Of a stretch of 62,978 nucleotides of DNA, positions 1-8,167 are shown one piece after another (the first letter of the stretch is position 1; each line of letters begins with the position of its first letter). A program made the position numbers and the translations under genes. The notes below the pieces were generated by a model. That model saw only the letters and a list, made by a program, of their open reading frames with translations, did no database searches and was not told where the DNA came from. Source of the stretch: Actinomycetota bacterium (GTDB lineage: Bacteria > Actinomycetota > Actinomycetes > Actinomycetales > Microbacteriaceae); the NCBI GenBank assembly GCA_020161315.1, contig JAIUOH010000016.1:1-62978 (forward strand), read 5' to 3'.

Positions 1-728
1 GGGGTGTCGGCGAGAATCGTCTCGACGTCTTCGGCGAAGCCCATCTTGAGCATCTCGTCGGCCTCGTCGAGCACGAGGTACTTGATCTCGGTGAGATCGA
101 GCGAGCCGCGCTTCAGGTGGTCCATGATGCGGCCGGGGGTGCCGACCACGATGTCAACACCGCGACGCAGCGCGCTGAGCTGCTGGCCGTAGGCCTGGCC
201 ACCGTAAACGGGCAGCAGGTGCACGTTCAGGTTCTTGGCGTAGCTCTCAAACGCCTCGCAGACCTGCAGCGCAAGCTCGCGGGTGGGGGCAAGCACAAGC
301 GCCTGGGGCACACCCTGGCCGGGCTCGATGCGCGAAAGAATCGGCAGCGCGAACGCAGCGGTCTTGCCGGTGCCGGTCTGGGCGAGGCCCACAACATCAC
401 GGCCCGAGAGCAGCACCGGAATGGTCGCCTCTTGAATGGCCGACGGGGTCTCGTAGCCAACGCTCTTGATGGCGCGCAGCACGCGCTCGTCGAGGCCGAG
501 CACGTCGAAGCCGTTACGTGACTTTTCGGGCTCGGCGGGCTGCTCGGTGGCGGCCGGCGCTTCGGCGTCGCTCGCCTGAGCCGCCGATTCTGCGGGTTCC
601 GGGATCTCGGTCTGCGCTACTGTATCGTCTGAAATCTCGAGATCCTCGAGAGTGAGAGGCTGCGCCTCTGCCTGAGTCTGGTCTGCCGTGCGGTCATCGC
701 CTGCTGCGGCATCTGAAGTCTGCATCAT
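1..728 (-). CDS. DEAD-box RNA helicase, N-terminal part (cut by window edge)
   Basis: ATP-dependent RNA helicase of the DeaD/RhlE class, likely acting in ribosome assembly or mRNA turnover. The 242 codons in view show an acidic, Ala/Glu-rich N-terminal extension of about 70 residues. A Q-motif region ([15 protein letters not shown], then SAIQ) follows near 73-99, Walker A AQTGTGKT at 116-123, PTRELA near 148, TPGR near 197 and the DEAD box in LVLDEADEM near 218-226. The second RecA domain lies beyond the edge. Two adjacent ATGs (728 and 725) are possible starts. It is divergent from hpaH, so 729-910 holds both control regions. Confidence 0.93.
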   Translation of the reverse strand, partial: MMQTSDAAAGDDRTADQTQAEAQPLTLEDLEISDDTVAQTEIPEPAESAAQASDAEAPAATEQPAEPEKSRNGFDVLGLDERVLRAIKSVGYETPSAIQEATIPVLLSGRDVVGLAQTGTGKTAAFALPILSRIEPGQGVPQALVLAPTRELALQVCEAFESYAKNLNVHLLPVYGGQAYGQQLSALRRGVDIVVGTPGRIMDHLKRGSLDLTEIKYLVLDEADEMLKMGFAEDVETILADT

Positions 729-830
729 ATTAGTCTACCTCGACAATGCAAATTCTCTGTTACCGCTCTGTGACCTGGCGTGGTCGCGCCCCCACAGCAC
801 ACGAAGACTCCCCCTAGCACCGCACAGTCA

Positions 831-849
831 GATCATATACGATCTGAAC
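831..849. promoter_or_regulatory. Putative GntR operator upstream of hpaH
   Basis: GATCATATACGATCTGAAC. Its core ATCATATACGAT is palindromic (ATCrTATAyGAT). The same 19-base pattern with four substitutions recurs at 8119-8137 before the hpaG-like gene, and a GntR/FCD regulator lies in the cluster at 9721. Palindromes with a short spacer are typical FadR-type GntR operators. Assignment to that regulator is inference. Confidence 0.6.
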
Positions 850-910
850 TGAGCCGCGATCCTTGTCATCGCGTCACTCTTTACTCGACACTCGACGCAA
901 CGGAGACCAG

Positions 911-1696
911 GTGCTCGACCAGACAACCCGCGAGGCAATCGCTGCAGAGCTCGTGCAGGCAGACCGCGACCGCACAATTCTGCCCCGCCTTACCGCACGC
1001 TACCCAGAGATGGCGATCGACGACTCGTACGCGATCCAGAAGATCTGGAGCGACCAGCGCATCGCGCAGGGCGCGCGCCTCGTCGGCCACAAGATTGGCC
1101 TCACCTCAAAGGTGATGCAGGTCGCGACCGGCATCAGTGAGCCCGACTACGGTGTGATTCACGACGACATGGTCTTCGAATCGGGCTCGGTGCTCGAGTT
1201 TGATCGCTTCTCGAACGTGCGCATCGAAGTCGAGCTCGCGTTCGTGCTCGCGAAGCCGCTGAGTGGCCCGAATACCACCATCTTCGACGTGCTCGACGCG
1301 ACCGCCTACGTCGTGCCCGCACTCGAGGTGCTCAACTCACACCTCGAGCTCGAAGGCCGCACCATCGTCGATACGATCAGCGACAACGCGGCCATGGGCG
1401 CGATGGTCGTGGGCGGCCGCCCCGTCAAGATCGATGAGACCGACCTGCGCTGGGTGTCGTCACTGCTCTACCGCAACGAGACCATCGAAGACTCGGGCGT
1501 CGCCGGCGCCATTCTCGGTCACCCCGCGATGGGCGTTGCCTGGCTCGCGAACAAGCTCGCGCAGCACGGGCAGTCACTCGAGGCGGGCGAGATCATTCTT
1601 GCTGGCTCATTCACGAAACCGATGTGGGTCGAGCGCGGCGACACCGTGCACGCGGAATACAGCGGATTGGGGTCGGTCACGTGTCGTTTCGTCTAG
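911..1696 (+). CDS. hpaH: 2-oxo-hept-3-ene-1,7-dioate hydratase (HpaH)
   Basis: Hydrates 2-oxohept-3-ene-1,7-dioate to 4-hydroxy-2-oxoheptanedioate in the homoprotocatechuate meta-cleavage pathway; cytoplasmic and metal dependent. The protein has 261 residues and is full length for the family. It shows GHKIGLTSKVMQ, the paired acidic ligands in RIEVELAFVL, PALEVLNSHLELEG, and the conserved tail LAGSFTKPMWVERGDTV. I chose GTG at 911 because GGAG lies five bases upstream and the protein then begins at the family's usual LDQTTREAIA; a further upstream ATG at 863 would add 16 unconserved residues. The stop overlaps the start of hpaI, so the two are probably translationally coupled. Confidence 0.92.
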   Translation: MLDQTTREAIAAELVQADRDRTILPRLTARYPEMAIDDSYAIQKIWSDQRIAQGARLVGHKIGLTSKVMQVATGISEPDYGVIHDDMVFESGSVLEFDRFSNVRIEVELAFVLAKPLSGPNTTIFDVLDATAYVVPALEVLNSHLELEGRTIVDTISDNAAMGAMVVGGRPVKIDETDLRWVSSLLYRNETIEDSGVAGAILGHPAMGVAWLANKLAQHGQSLEAGEIILAGSFTKPMWVERGDTVHAEYSGLGSVTCRFV

Positions 1697-2502
1697 AGCT
1701 TCCGCCAACACTCGCCAATCGCCTCGCTTCGCGCGGCGAGGATCGCCCACTCATCGGCCTCTGGGCCTGTGCGGGCAGCCCGATCACCGCCGAGATCGTC
1801 GCCAGCAGCGGCTGCGACTGGGTGCTGCTCGATGCCGAGCACTCCCCCAACACCCTCGACTCGGTGCTCGCGCAGCTCTACGCAATGTCGGCCTACCCGG
1901 CGACCCCCGTAGTGCGACCGCCCTACGGCGACACCGTGCTCATCAAACAGTACCTCGATGTCGGCGTGCAGAACCTGCTGATTCCGATGGTTGATAGCGC
2001 AGAGCAGGCCGCCGAGATTGTGCGCGCCGTTCGCTACCCCGACGGTGCCGGCGGCGGCGTGCGAGGCGTCGGCTCGTCGCTCGCTCGCTCCGCACGCTGG
2101 AACCGCATCGATGGCTATCTCGGCCGCGCGAGCGACACCATCAGCCTTACCGTGCAGATCGAATCGGCGACCGCCGTCGAGAACGTCGACGCGATCGCCG
2201 CCACCGACGGGGTCGACGCGCTCTTTGTCGGCCCCGCCGACCTCGCGGCCTCGATGGGCCTGCTCGGGCAACAGAACCACCCCGAGGTAGTCGAAGCCGT
2301 GCTGCGCTCAATCGCGGCCGGCCGCGCCGCGGGCAAGCCCGTCGGCGTGAACGCATTCGTGAAGGCCGACGCCGAACGCTACATCGCCGCCGGGGCCTCG
2401 TTCGTTGCTGTGGGTGCAGATGTGGCCATTCTCGCGAGGCAGACCGAGGCGTTGGTCGCGAGCTTTGCGACGACTGAAGCCGAGGCGCGTTCCTCTTACT
2501 GA
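1681..2502 (+). CDS. hpaI: 4-hydroxy-2-oxoheptane-1,7-dioate aldolase (HpaI)
   Basis: Class II pyruvate aldolase of the HpcH/HpaI family. It cleaves 4-hydroxy-2-oxoheptanedioate to pyruvate and succinate semialdehyde, the last ring-derived step of the hpa pathway. The sequence shows WVLLDAEHSPNTLD, the region around VVRPPYGD, NLLIPMVDSAEQA, the metal-binding VQIESATAVEN, and GVDALFVGPADLAASMGL. GTG at 1681 overlaps the last 16 bases of hpaH and gives 273 residues; the longer reading from 1624 would lie inside hpaH and adds unconserved residues. Confidence 0.92.
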   Translation: MSFRLELPPTLANRLASRGEDRPLIGLWACAGSPITAEIVASSGCDWVLLDAEHSPNTLDSVLAQLYAMSAYPATPVVRPPYGDTVLIKQYLDVGVQNLLIPMVDSAEQAAEIVRAVRYPDGAGGGVRGVGSSLARSARWNRIDGYLGRASDTISLTVQIESATAVENVDAIAATDGVDALFVGPADLAASMGLLGQQNHPEVVEAVLRSIAAGRAAGKPVGVNAFVKADAERYIAAGASFVAVGADVAILARQTEALVASFATTEAEARSSY

Positions 2503-2540
2503 GCGGGCGCATAGAGCACCGCCGCGGCCTCCGTTTCGTT

Positions 2541-2560
2541 CCCTGAGCTTGTCGAAGGGG
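2541..2560. repeat. Dispersed extragenic palindrome, copy 1
   Basis: CCCTGAGCTTGTCGAAGGGG, an imperfect palindrome. Close copies lie at 12013, 34441 and (inverted, inside gltD) 52111; looser relatives lie at 2599, 18109 and 23048. Confidence 0.7.
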
Positions 2561-2598
2561 GCAAACCGGAGGCCGTGCCTTTGCGTGCCCACGCACAT

Positions 2599-2640
2599 CT
2601 CGACAAGCTCGATGAGCGGCGGCGCGCGGCTCGATGAGCG
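2599..2640. repeat. Dispersed extragenic repeat, variant copy
   Basis: CTCGACAAGCTCGATGAGCG followed after a short G+C spacer by a second CTCGATGAGCGG. It shares CTCGACAAGCTCGATGAGCG with 18110-18130. Confidence 0.55.
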
Positions 2641-2749
2641 GTGAAGCACTCATTTATGCCCCAGACTTTCCAAATGGATAGTCTTCGTTTACACTCTCGG
2701 TACAGGGGTTCGCGCGACCGCGCACCAGGCAACGCTGCCGCTCCAAGAA

Positions 2750-4306
2750 ATGAGATCAATGATGAGCCAAGACACCAGCCCGACCGCGAGCGCAAGCGCT
2801 CAAGACCCGGGCCTCAGCCGACGAGTGCTCGGCGTGCCCTCAATCACGCTGATGATCATCGCGGCGTCAGCACCCCTCACGGTGGTTGCGGGCGGCGTGA
2901 CCACCTCGTTCGCCGTCACCGGTTCGCTCGGAGTGCCGCTGGGCTTTGTGCTCATCGCCGTGATTCTCACGCTGTTTGCCGTGGGGTACACCGCGATGGG
3001 TCGCTACGTCACGAACGCCGGCGCGTTCTACGCCTACGTCTCGCAGGGTCTTGGCCGCGTCGCCGGTGTCGGCGGCTCGCTCGTCGCCCTCGTCTCGTAC
3101 AACGCCATGCAGATCGGCATCTATGGCATCTTCGGCTTTCAGCTCTCGATCTTTCTCGAGGCAAAGTTTGGCTTTGCCTCGCCCTGGTGGGTTTGGGTGC
3201 TGCTGTGCGCCGTGGTCGTCGGCGTGCTCGGCGTAAACCGCGTCGACCTCTCGGCGAAGGTGCTCGGTGTGCTAGTGGCGCTCGAGTTCGTGGCCGTCAT
3301 CGTCTTCGACATCGTTTCGTTCACTGTCGCACCCGAGGGCGTGTCGACCGCAGCGCTCGCGCCCGGTGCGCTCTTCGGCCCGGCGCTCGGTCTGATCCTC
3401 GTATTTGGTGTTGCCGCGTTTATGGGTTTTGAGTCGGGCGCAATCTACGGCGAAGAGGCGAAAGACCCGAAGCGCACCGTGCCCCGCGCAACCTACGCCG
3501 CCGTCATCATCATCGGCGCGTTCTACGCGTTCAGCGCCTGGGCGTTCTCGGTCGGCATTGGTCCCTCACAGATCGTCGCAAAGTCGGGCGAGTTCGGCCC
3601 CGATCTAATGTTCGTCTTTATGACCGAACACACCAGCGTTATCGTCGCTGACATCATGACAGTGCTCTTCATCACGAGCCTCTTCGCAGCACTGCAGGCG
3701 TTCCATAACGCCGTGGCGCGCTACCTCTACTCGCTCGGCCGCGAGGGCGTCATGCCCGCTCGCTTCGCACGTACCAGCAAGAGCGGGGCACCCTGGGTGG
3801 GCTCGCTCGCGCAGTCGCTGCTCGCGGTCGTCGTCGTGGCGGGCTTCGCCATCGCCGGCGATGCGCTCGGTGGCGCCGAGGCGATGTTTGGCGATATGGC
3901 CTTCCTCTTCCCCGTGCTCACCATGTTCACCTGGCTGACCAACACGGGCGCCGCCGGCCTCGTGCTACTCATGGGGCTCACCGCCTTCGCGGTGATCGGC
4001 TACTTTAGGCGCAACACCCACGGCCTCAGTCTCTGGGTACGCGTCATCGCACCAGCCGTCTCCGGCGTGCTGCTCATCGCGATGTTCGTGATGATTCTCG
4101 GCAACTTCCAGCTGATGCTCGGGCAGGCCGAGCCCGACGCGACCACGTTCGTGCTGCCGGGTCTGATCATCGCCGCGCTCGCGATCGGCATCGTGTGGGC
4201 ACTCGTATTGCGCAGCACGAAGCCAGCGATCTACCGCCAAATCGGCCACGGCACCGAACCGGGGGCGTACGGCACCGAGATGATCGACGTCGTCGACTCG
4301 CAGTAG
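2750..4306 (+). CDS. APC-superfamily amino acid/amine permease
   Basis: Cytoplasmic-membrane secondary transporter of 518 residues, a normal length for the APC superfamily, with about 12 hydrophobic segments. The first is ITLMIIAASAPLTVVAGG; the conserved GFESGAIYGEEAKDPKRTVPRATY loop follows TM6, and SLFAALQAFHNAVARYLYSLGREGVMP is diagnostic of the family. It lies between hpaI and the amine-oxidase genes, so it probably imports the amine or amino acid feeding the pathway. The substrate cannot be read from sequence. Starts at 2750, 2759 or 2762 are all possible. Confidence 0.9.
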   Translation: MRSMMSQDTSPTASASAQDPGLSRRVLGVPSITLMIIAASAPLTVVAGGVTTSFAVTGSLGVPLGFVLIAVILTLFAVGYTAMGRYVTNAGAFYAYVSQGLGRVAGVGGSLVALVSYNAMQIGIYGIFGFQLSIFLEAKFGFASPWWVWVLLCAVVVGVLGVNRVDLSAKVLGVLVALEFVAVIVFDIVSFTVAPEGVSTAALAPGALFGPALGLILVFGVAAFMGFESGAIYGEEAKDPKRTVPRATYAAVIIIGAFYAFSAWAFSVGIGPSQIVAKSGEFGPDLMFVFMTEHTSVIVADIMTVLFITSLFAALQAFHNAVARYLYSLGREGVMPARFARTSKSGAPWVGSLAQSLLAVVVVAGFAIAGDALGGAEAMFGDMAFLFPVLTMFTWLTNTGAAGLVLLMGLTAFAVIGYFRRNTHGLSLWVRVIAPAVSGVLLIAMFVMILGNFQLMLGQAEPDATTFVLPGLIIAALAIGIVWALVLRSTKPAIYRQIGHGTEPGAYGTEMIDVVDSQ

Positions 4307-4348
4307 CGAGCACTCACCAAGTCGCCGATTGCCGATACGCTCAACATC

Positions 4349-4888
4349 GTGAACGAACTCTCAGGCCGTGCCGCACTGCTCAGCGCGACGATCACCGTCG
4401 TCGCGCTGGGCGGGCTGCGCGCGCTGACCTACCGCGCAGTCGCGGCTGAAGCGGGGGTCTCTCACGGTCTCGTTCGATACCACTTCGGCACGCGGGATCA
4501 ACTGATCTCAGAGGCACTCGACTATTCGATTAACGAGAGCCTCAGCGCATCGAACATGCACGCGCAGGTACTCACCCCAGGGGAGTTTGCTGAGGGCGTC
4601 GAGACGCTGGCCTCGCGGCAGGGCGATATTCACGCGTTTCAGTACGAGCTGTTGCTCGAGTCGCGGCGCAGGCCAGACCTCGCACCGCACGTTGAGCGCT
4701 ACTACCAGCAGTATCGAGAGGCGATCGCACGTCAGCTCACCAACCTCGGCGTGACTGATCAGGCAATGGCAGACGCGATCTGGTTCATGCTCGACGGCGT
4801 CGTGTTTAAGCAACTGGTTGCGCCAAGCGACGTGCACGGGGCGCTTGGCTACGTGCGCGGCCTGATCGAGTCGGCGACGCGGCGCTAA
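4349..4888 (+). CDS. TetR-family transcriptional regulator
   Basis: A 179-residue repressor-type regulator. The N-terminal helix-turn-helix is visible as LTYRAVAAEAGVSHGLVRYHFGTRDQLI (about residues 26-53), followed by a divergent ligand-binding domain. It starts with GTG 42 bases after the permease and precedes the amine-oxidation genes, so it probably controls permease and oxidase expression in response to substrate. The ligand is unknown. Confidence 0.88.
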   Translation: MNELSGRAALLSATITVVALGGLRALTYRAVAAEAGVSHGLVRYHFGTRDQLISEALDYSINESLSASNMHAQVLTPGEFAEGVETLASRQGDIHAFQYELLLESRRRPDLAPHVERYYQQYREAIARQLTNLGVTDQAMADAIWFMLDGVVFKQLVAPSDVHGALGYVRGLIESATRR

Positions 4889-4919
4889 CGCCCCTACTGT
4901 TCTGACCCATGCAGCAAAG

Positions 4920-4940
4920 CTGCGAGCGGCACGCTCGCAG
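4920..4940. terminator. Hairpin after the TetR gene (weak terminator candidate)
   Basis: Perfect 9-bp stem CTGCGAGCG / CGCTCGCAG with a three-base loop, 31 bases after the TetR stop. No T-run follows, so termination is uncertain. Confidence 0.4.
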
Positions 4941-5019
4941 TTGATCCTCGCGCTGCAATTTTGCACCCATCGCGGTGCCCGGCGAGCCGCCTGGCACCCC
5001 CTCGAAAGGAGCGACTGAA

Positions 5020-6147
5020 GTGTCGCAACAAATCGATTTTCTGTACCTCAGTGAGCCCGACATGATCGCCGCGGGCGTGACCGACATGGCCGAGTGTGTC
5101 GACACTATGACCGACATGCTCGCCCTCTTCGCACGAGGCGACTACCGCATGGCCGGCACCGAGAACAACTCGCACGGCGCACAGATCTACTTTCCCGAAG
5201 AGTCGCCGTTCGCGGGCATGCCGCTCGATGCCCCCGACCGACGCTTCATGGCGATGCCCGCATACCTCGGTGGCGACTACCAGGTAGCTGGCTGCAAGTG
5301 GTACGGCTCGAACGTCGAGAACAAGAAGCGCGGCCTGCCCCGCTCCATCCTTATGTTCACCCTCAACGACAAAGACACGGGCGCCCCACTCGCCATCATG
5401 TCGGCGAACCTGCTGAGCGCCTACCGCACGGGCGCGATCCCCGGCGTCGGCGCCAGGTACCTCGCTCGCGAAGACGCGAAGGTCGTGGGTATCATTGGCC
5501 CGGGCCCGATGAATCGCACCTCGCTCGAGTCGTTTATCGCGGTTCGCCCCGGCATCGATACGGTCAAGGTCGCGGGCCGTAGCCAAGAAGGCGTCGACGC
5601 GTTCATTGCGTGGGCGCGGGCGAAGTTTCCGCAAATCACCAGCTTCGAGCAGGTTGCAAACATGGAGGCCGCGGTGCGCGGCAGCGATATCGTCAGCATC
5701 GCGGTGCCGAGCGCCTCCGGCAGCGAAAACTACCCCTACGTTGCCGACGAATGGGTGAAGCCCGGTGCGTTCATCTGCTGCTCGGCGCACCTGCAGCTCG
5801 AAGAAGGCCTCGTGCAGCGCTCACGCCACGTTGCCGACGCTCGCAAGATCTACCAGGCCTGGGCCGCCGAGCTACCCGTGCCCGCGCATGAGACGGTGGG
5901 CATCTGGGGTATTAGCCTCGTCGACCGCGTGCGCGACGGGCGCATGGCGCCAGAGCAGTTCGAAGACGTCGGCGAGATCATCGACGGGCTCACGCCCGGC
6001 CGCACACACGATGACGAGATCTTCATCTACTCGGTTGGCGGCATGCCTGTCGAAGACGTGGCGTGGGCCACGAAGGTGTATCGCAACGCGCTCGAGCGGG
6101 GCATCGGTACGAAGCTCAACCTGTGGCAGACACCCGAACTGGCATAA
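5020..6147 (+). CDS. Ornithine cyclodeaminase/mu-crystallin family protein (possible tyramine oxidase subunit B)
   Basis: Rossmann-fold protein of 375 residues. The nucleotide-binding segment is KVVGIIGPGPMNRTSLES and the family substrate region is SANLLSAYRTGAIPGVGARYLA. The usual ornithine cyclodeaminase is about 350 residues. Proteins of this type beside a FAD amine oxidase carry the database name 'tyramine oxidase subunit B'; I recall the name but cannot verify it here. GTG at 5020 was chosen because AAAGGA lies nine bases upstream. The FAD oxidase follows 29 bases later. A role in amine oxidation upstream of 4-hydroxyphenylacetate is inferred from context. Confidence 0.75.
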   Translation: MSQQIDFLYLSEPDMIAAGVTDMAECVDTMTDMLALFARGDYRMAGTENNSHGAQIYFPEESPFAGMPLDAPDRRFMAMPAYLGGDYQVAGCKWYGSNVENKKRGLPRSILMFTLNDKDTGAPLAIMSANLLSAYRTGAIPGVGARYLAREDAKVVGIIGPGPMNRTSLESFIAVRPGIDTVKVAGRSQEGVDAFIAWARAKFPQITSFEQVANMEAAVRGSDIVSIAVPSASGSENYPYVADEWVKPGAFICCSAHLQLEEGLVQRSRHVADARKIYQAWAAELPVPAHETVGIWGISLVDRVRDGRMAPEQFEDVGEIIDGLTPGRTHDDEIFIYSVGGMPVEDVAWATKVYRNALERGIGTKLNLWQTPELA

Positions 6148-6176
6148 GCGACTTTTCACGCAAATTGGAGACACAC

Positions 6177-7352
6177 ATGCAAGAGAACAACATGCAGCGG
6201 ACCGACGTTCTGGTGATCGGCGCGGGCGCCGTCGGCTCAATGGCGCTGTGGCAGCTGTCGAAGCGCGAAGGCATAGACGTGGTCGGCATCGAGCAGTACG
6301 GCCGCGTGCACTCGCACGGCTCGTACGCGGGCGAGTCGCGCGTGTTTCGCACCGCGGTGCACGAGGGTGGCACCTACGTGCGCATGATCCAGCGCTCGCG
6401 AAGCCTGTGGCGTGAGCTCGAGCGCGAGTCTGGCCGCGACATCTATGCCGAGGTTGGCTGCCTCTCGATCGCGCCAGAGGGCTTTGCCGACCTTGAAGTA
6501 GCACTCGGTACCGTGCGCGAGTTCGACCTGCCCCACCGCGTGCTTTCCACCGACGAACTGCGCACCGAATACCCGCAGCACCTCGTGCACGACGGCGACG
6601 TTGCACTCTTCGACGAGCACGGCGGCGGCTTGCGCCCCGAGGTTGCCGTAATGAGCGCCCTCGACGTGGCAGAGCGAAACGGGGCAAGGCTGTTCTTCAA
6701 CACCAAGGTGATCGACGTCGAAGAGCGCGAACAGGGCGTGGTGGTGCGCACCACTCAGGGCTCATGGCTTGCTGGCACCGTGGTGATCGCCTCGGGCTCG
6801 TGGTCGACCAGACTGCGCCCAGCACTCAACGAGCTGCTGCGCTTGCAGGTGCTTGGCCTCACCTGGTTTATGCCGCGAGACCCGGGCGCCTTCGTGCCCG
6901 AGAAGTTCCCGGCATTTCTGCGCGACGCGGGATCAGTGCATTTCTTCGGCGCCCCGAGCTTTGACGGCTACTCGTTCAAAGCCTGCACCAATCCCGAGTG
7001 GCCAGTGTTTCGCGACGTATCAGAGGTGCCCACCCACCACACTCGCGAAGAGCTCATCAAGATTGGCCAGCGCGCCACCGAACTGTTTGCGGGCGTCAAC
7101 CCCGAGCCCGTACGCGAGAGCGTGCATCACTGCGCCTACACGCCCGACCGCCTGCCCGTCGTTGACAAGACCGAGCGAGTCATCACGATCGCGGGGCTCT
7201 CGGGCCACGGCTTCAAGTTCGTGCCGCAGCTCGGCGAATGGGCCGCACAGCTCGTGTCGGGCGAGGCTCACACGATTGACCCGCGCTTCGCGCTTGCCGA
7301 GCACATGAAGCGCCTAGCCGAACTCGGCCCCTACACTGGCGGCGGGCACTAA
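6177..7352 (+). CDS. FAD-dependent amine/N-methyl amino acid oxidase (SolA/MSOX-like)
   Basis: DAO-family flavoprotein of 391 residues, similar in layout to N-methyltryptophan oxidase and monomeric sarcosine oxidase. It shows an N-terminal FAD motif VLVIGAGAVGSMALWQLSKR, the SHGSYAGESRVFRTA segment after the second strand, and the C-terminal GLSGHGFKFVPQLGEWAAQL that covers the flavin. ATG 6177 has GGAG six bases upstream; ATG 6192 is an alternative. It probably acts with the preceding protein to oxidise an aromatic amine, tyramine being the natural guess in an hpa cluster. The substrate is inference. Confidence 0.85.
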   Translation: MQENNMQRTDVLVIGAGAVGSMALWQLSKREGIDVVGIEQYGRVHSHGSYAGESRVFRTAVHEGGTYVRMIQRSRSLWRELERESGRDIYAEVGCLSIAPEGFADLEVALGTVREFDLPHRVLSTDELRTEYPQHLVHDGDVALFDEHGGGLRPEVAVMSALDVAERNGARLFFNTKVIDVEEREQGVVVRTTQGSWLAGTVVIASGSWSTRLRPALNELLRLQVLGLTWFMPRDPGAFVPEKFPAFLRDAGSVHFFGAPSFDGYSFKACTNPEWPVFRDVSEVPTHHTREELIKIGQRATELFAGVNPEPVRESVHHCAYTPDRLPVVDKTERVITIAGLSGHGFKFVPQLGEWAAQLVSGEAHTIDPRFALAEHMKRLAELGPYTGGGH

Positions 7353-7384
7353 CTGCGGGCCGCGGGGGCGGCGCGAGCCGCCCC

Positions 7385-7785
7385 CTAGCCACCAAAGCTC
7401 GCAACATCACCGTAGAGCAGGCCGAGCTTGCGCTTCTTGCCCGCTGCGGCAGCATCGATCTTGCAGGCGGTCGACGCCTCCATGCACGCGAACAAATCGG
7501 GCTCGGCGACGGTGTCGGCGAGTTCGAACGAGTCGATCGTCACCTGCTGCCCAAGCACGTTGGTGAGCACGAGTACGTAGGCGAGGTGTGTCTGCCGTCG
7601 GTTGTGGGCACCGGGATCGGCGGTGCGAGCACACTGCCAACGATCGGGGTGAAGACCTCTTCGTGTTGCGTGGGATCACCCGCCCCCGGTGCAGCCGAGT
7701 CGGGTGCCGTGCCCGGTTCTGGTGCGCGACCCACTCGTGCGAGCGCGGCGGTAGCGACAAGCGAAACGATCCCCCGAGTACGCAT
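7385..7785 (-). pseudogene. Small secreted hypothetical protein, frameshifted
   Basis: Two overlapping reading frames look like one broken gene. The first begins MRTRGIVSLVATAALARVG (weak signal-like N-terminus) and runs to PIPVPTTDGRHT near 7590; the second resumes the sense as THLAYVLVLTNVLGQQVTID and ends near GLLYGDVASFGG. The family-like junction TDGRTHLAY would need one extra base, so a single-base deletion, real or from sequencing, is likely. The pattern PVPTTDG..THLAYVLVLTN resembles an N-terminal domain I associate with secreted actinobacterial M23-type proteins, but no peptidase domain follows. It lies antisense between the oxidase and the hpaG-like gene. Confidence 0.5.
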
Positions 7786-7885
7786 AGTGCAAGTATCTCG
7801 CCGCGGGTTGTCGCGATCATAACGAAACAGCCGTCATTTCAGCGCGCGCGGCCCCGCCCGGTCCGGCCCGCCCCGGCCCGCCCCG

Positions 7886-7930
7886 CCCCGCCCGACTCTG
7901 CCCCGCCCGACTCTGCCCCGCCCGACTCTG
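7886..7930. repeat. Three tandem 15-bp repeats
   Basis: CCCCGCCCGACTCTG is repeated three times without mismatch within a C-rich tract (7850-7960) that has no credible gene. The function is unknown. Confidence 0.8.
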
Positions 7931-7973
7931 CCCCACCCATCTCGCCCACCCCTCGACCTCGACCTCGGCCTTG

Positions 7974-8036
7974 GCGCAAGTCGTCGCAATCTGGGGTTTG
8001 AGGCGCGGCGAGGGCCCACTTTGCGACGACTTGCGC
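7974..8036. repeat. Inverted-repeat element, copy A
   Basis: Perfect 16-bp arms GCGCAAGTCGTCGCAA (7974-7989) and TTGCGACGACTTGCGC (8021-8036). The left arm plus following bases matches 22 of 24 positions with the left arm of the element at 50222-50280, so this is a dispersed palindromic element, not a random hairpin. Confidence 0.75.
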
Positions 8037-8118
8037 GTTGCGTCGTGCGTGCTCAATTTCCTTCAGTGTTTCTCGCCACCCCCAAAACTCCATTTCCACC
8101 TCTTCCCAATCCATTCCA

Positions 8119-8137
8119 GATCGTATATGATTTGAAA
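8119..8137. promoter_or_regulatory. Putative GntR operator upstream of the hpaG-like gene
   Basis: GATCGTATATGATTTGAAA, the second copy of the palindrome at 831-849. It ends 31 bases before the ATG of the hpaG-like gene, a position where bound protein would block transcription or initiation. Confidence 0.6.
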
Positions 8138-8167
8138 TATCACAACGGAGTACGCGAGAGCAGGCAC

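Larger units (their letters stand above)
2503..2749. other. Intergenic region with dispersed repeats, before the APC permease
   Basis: About 250 bases after hpaI without a credible gene. It contains two members of the dispersed CTTGTCGA-type repeat family (2541-2560 and 2599-2640) and then an A+T-richer stretch (2650-2705) likely to carry the permease promoter. No confident -10/-35 pair was chosen. Confidence 0.5.
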
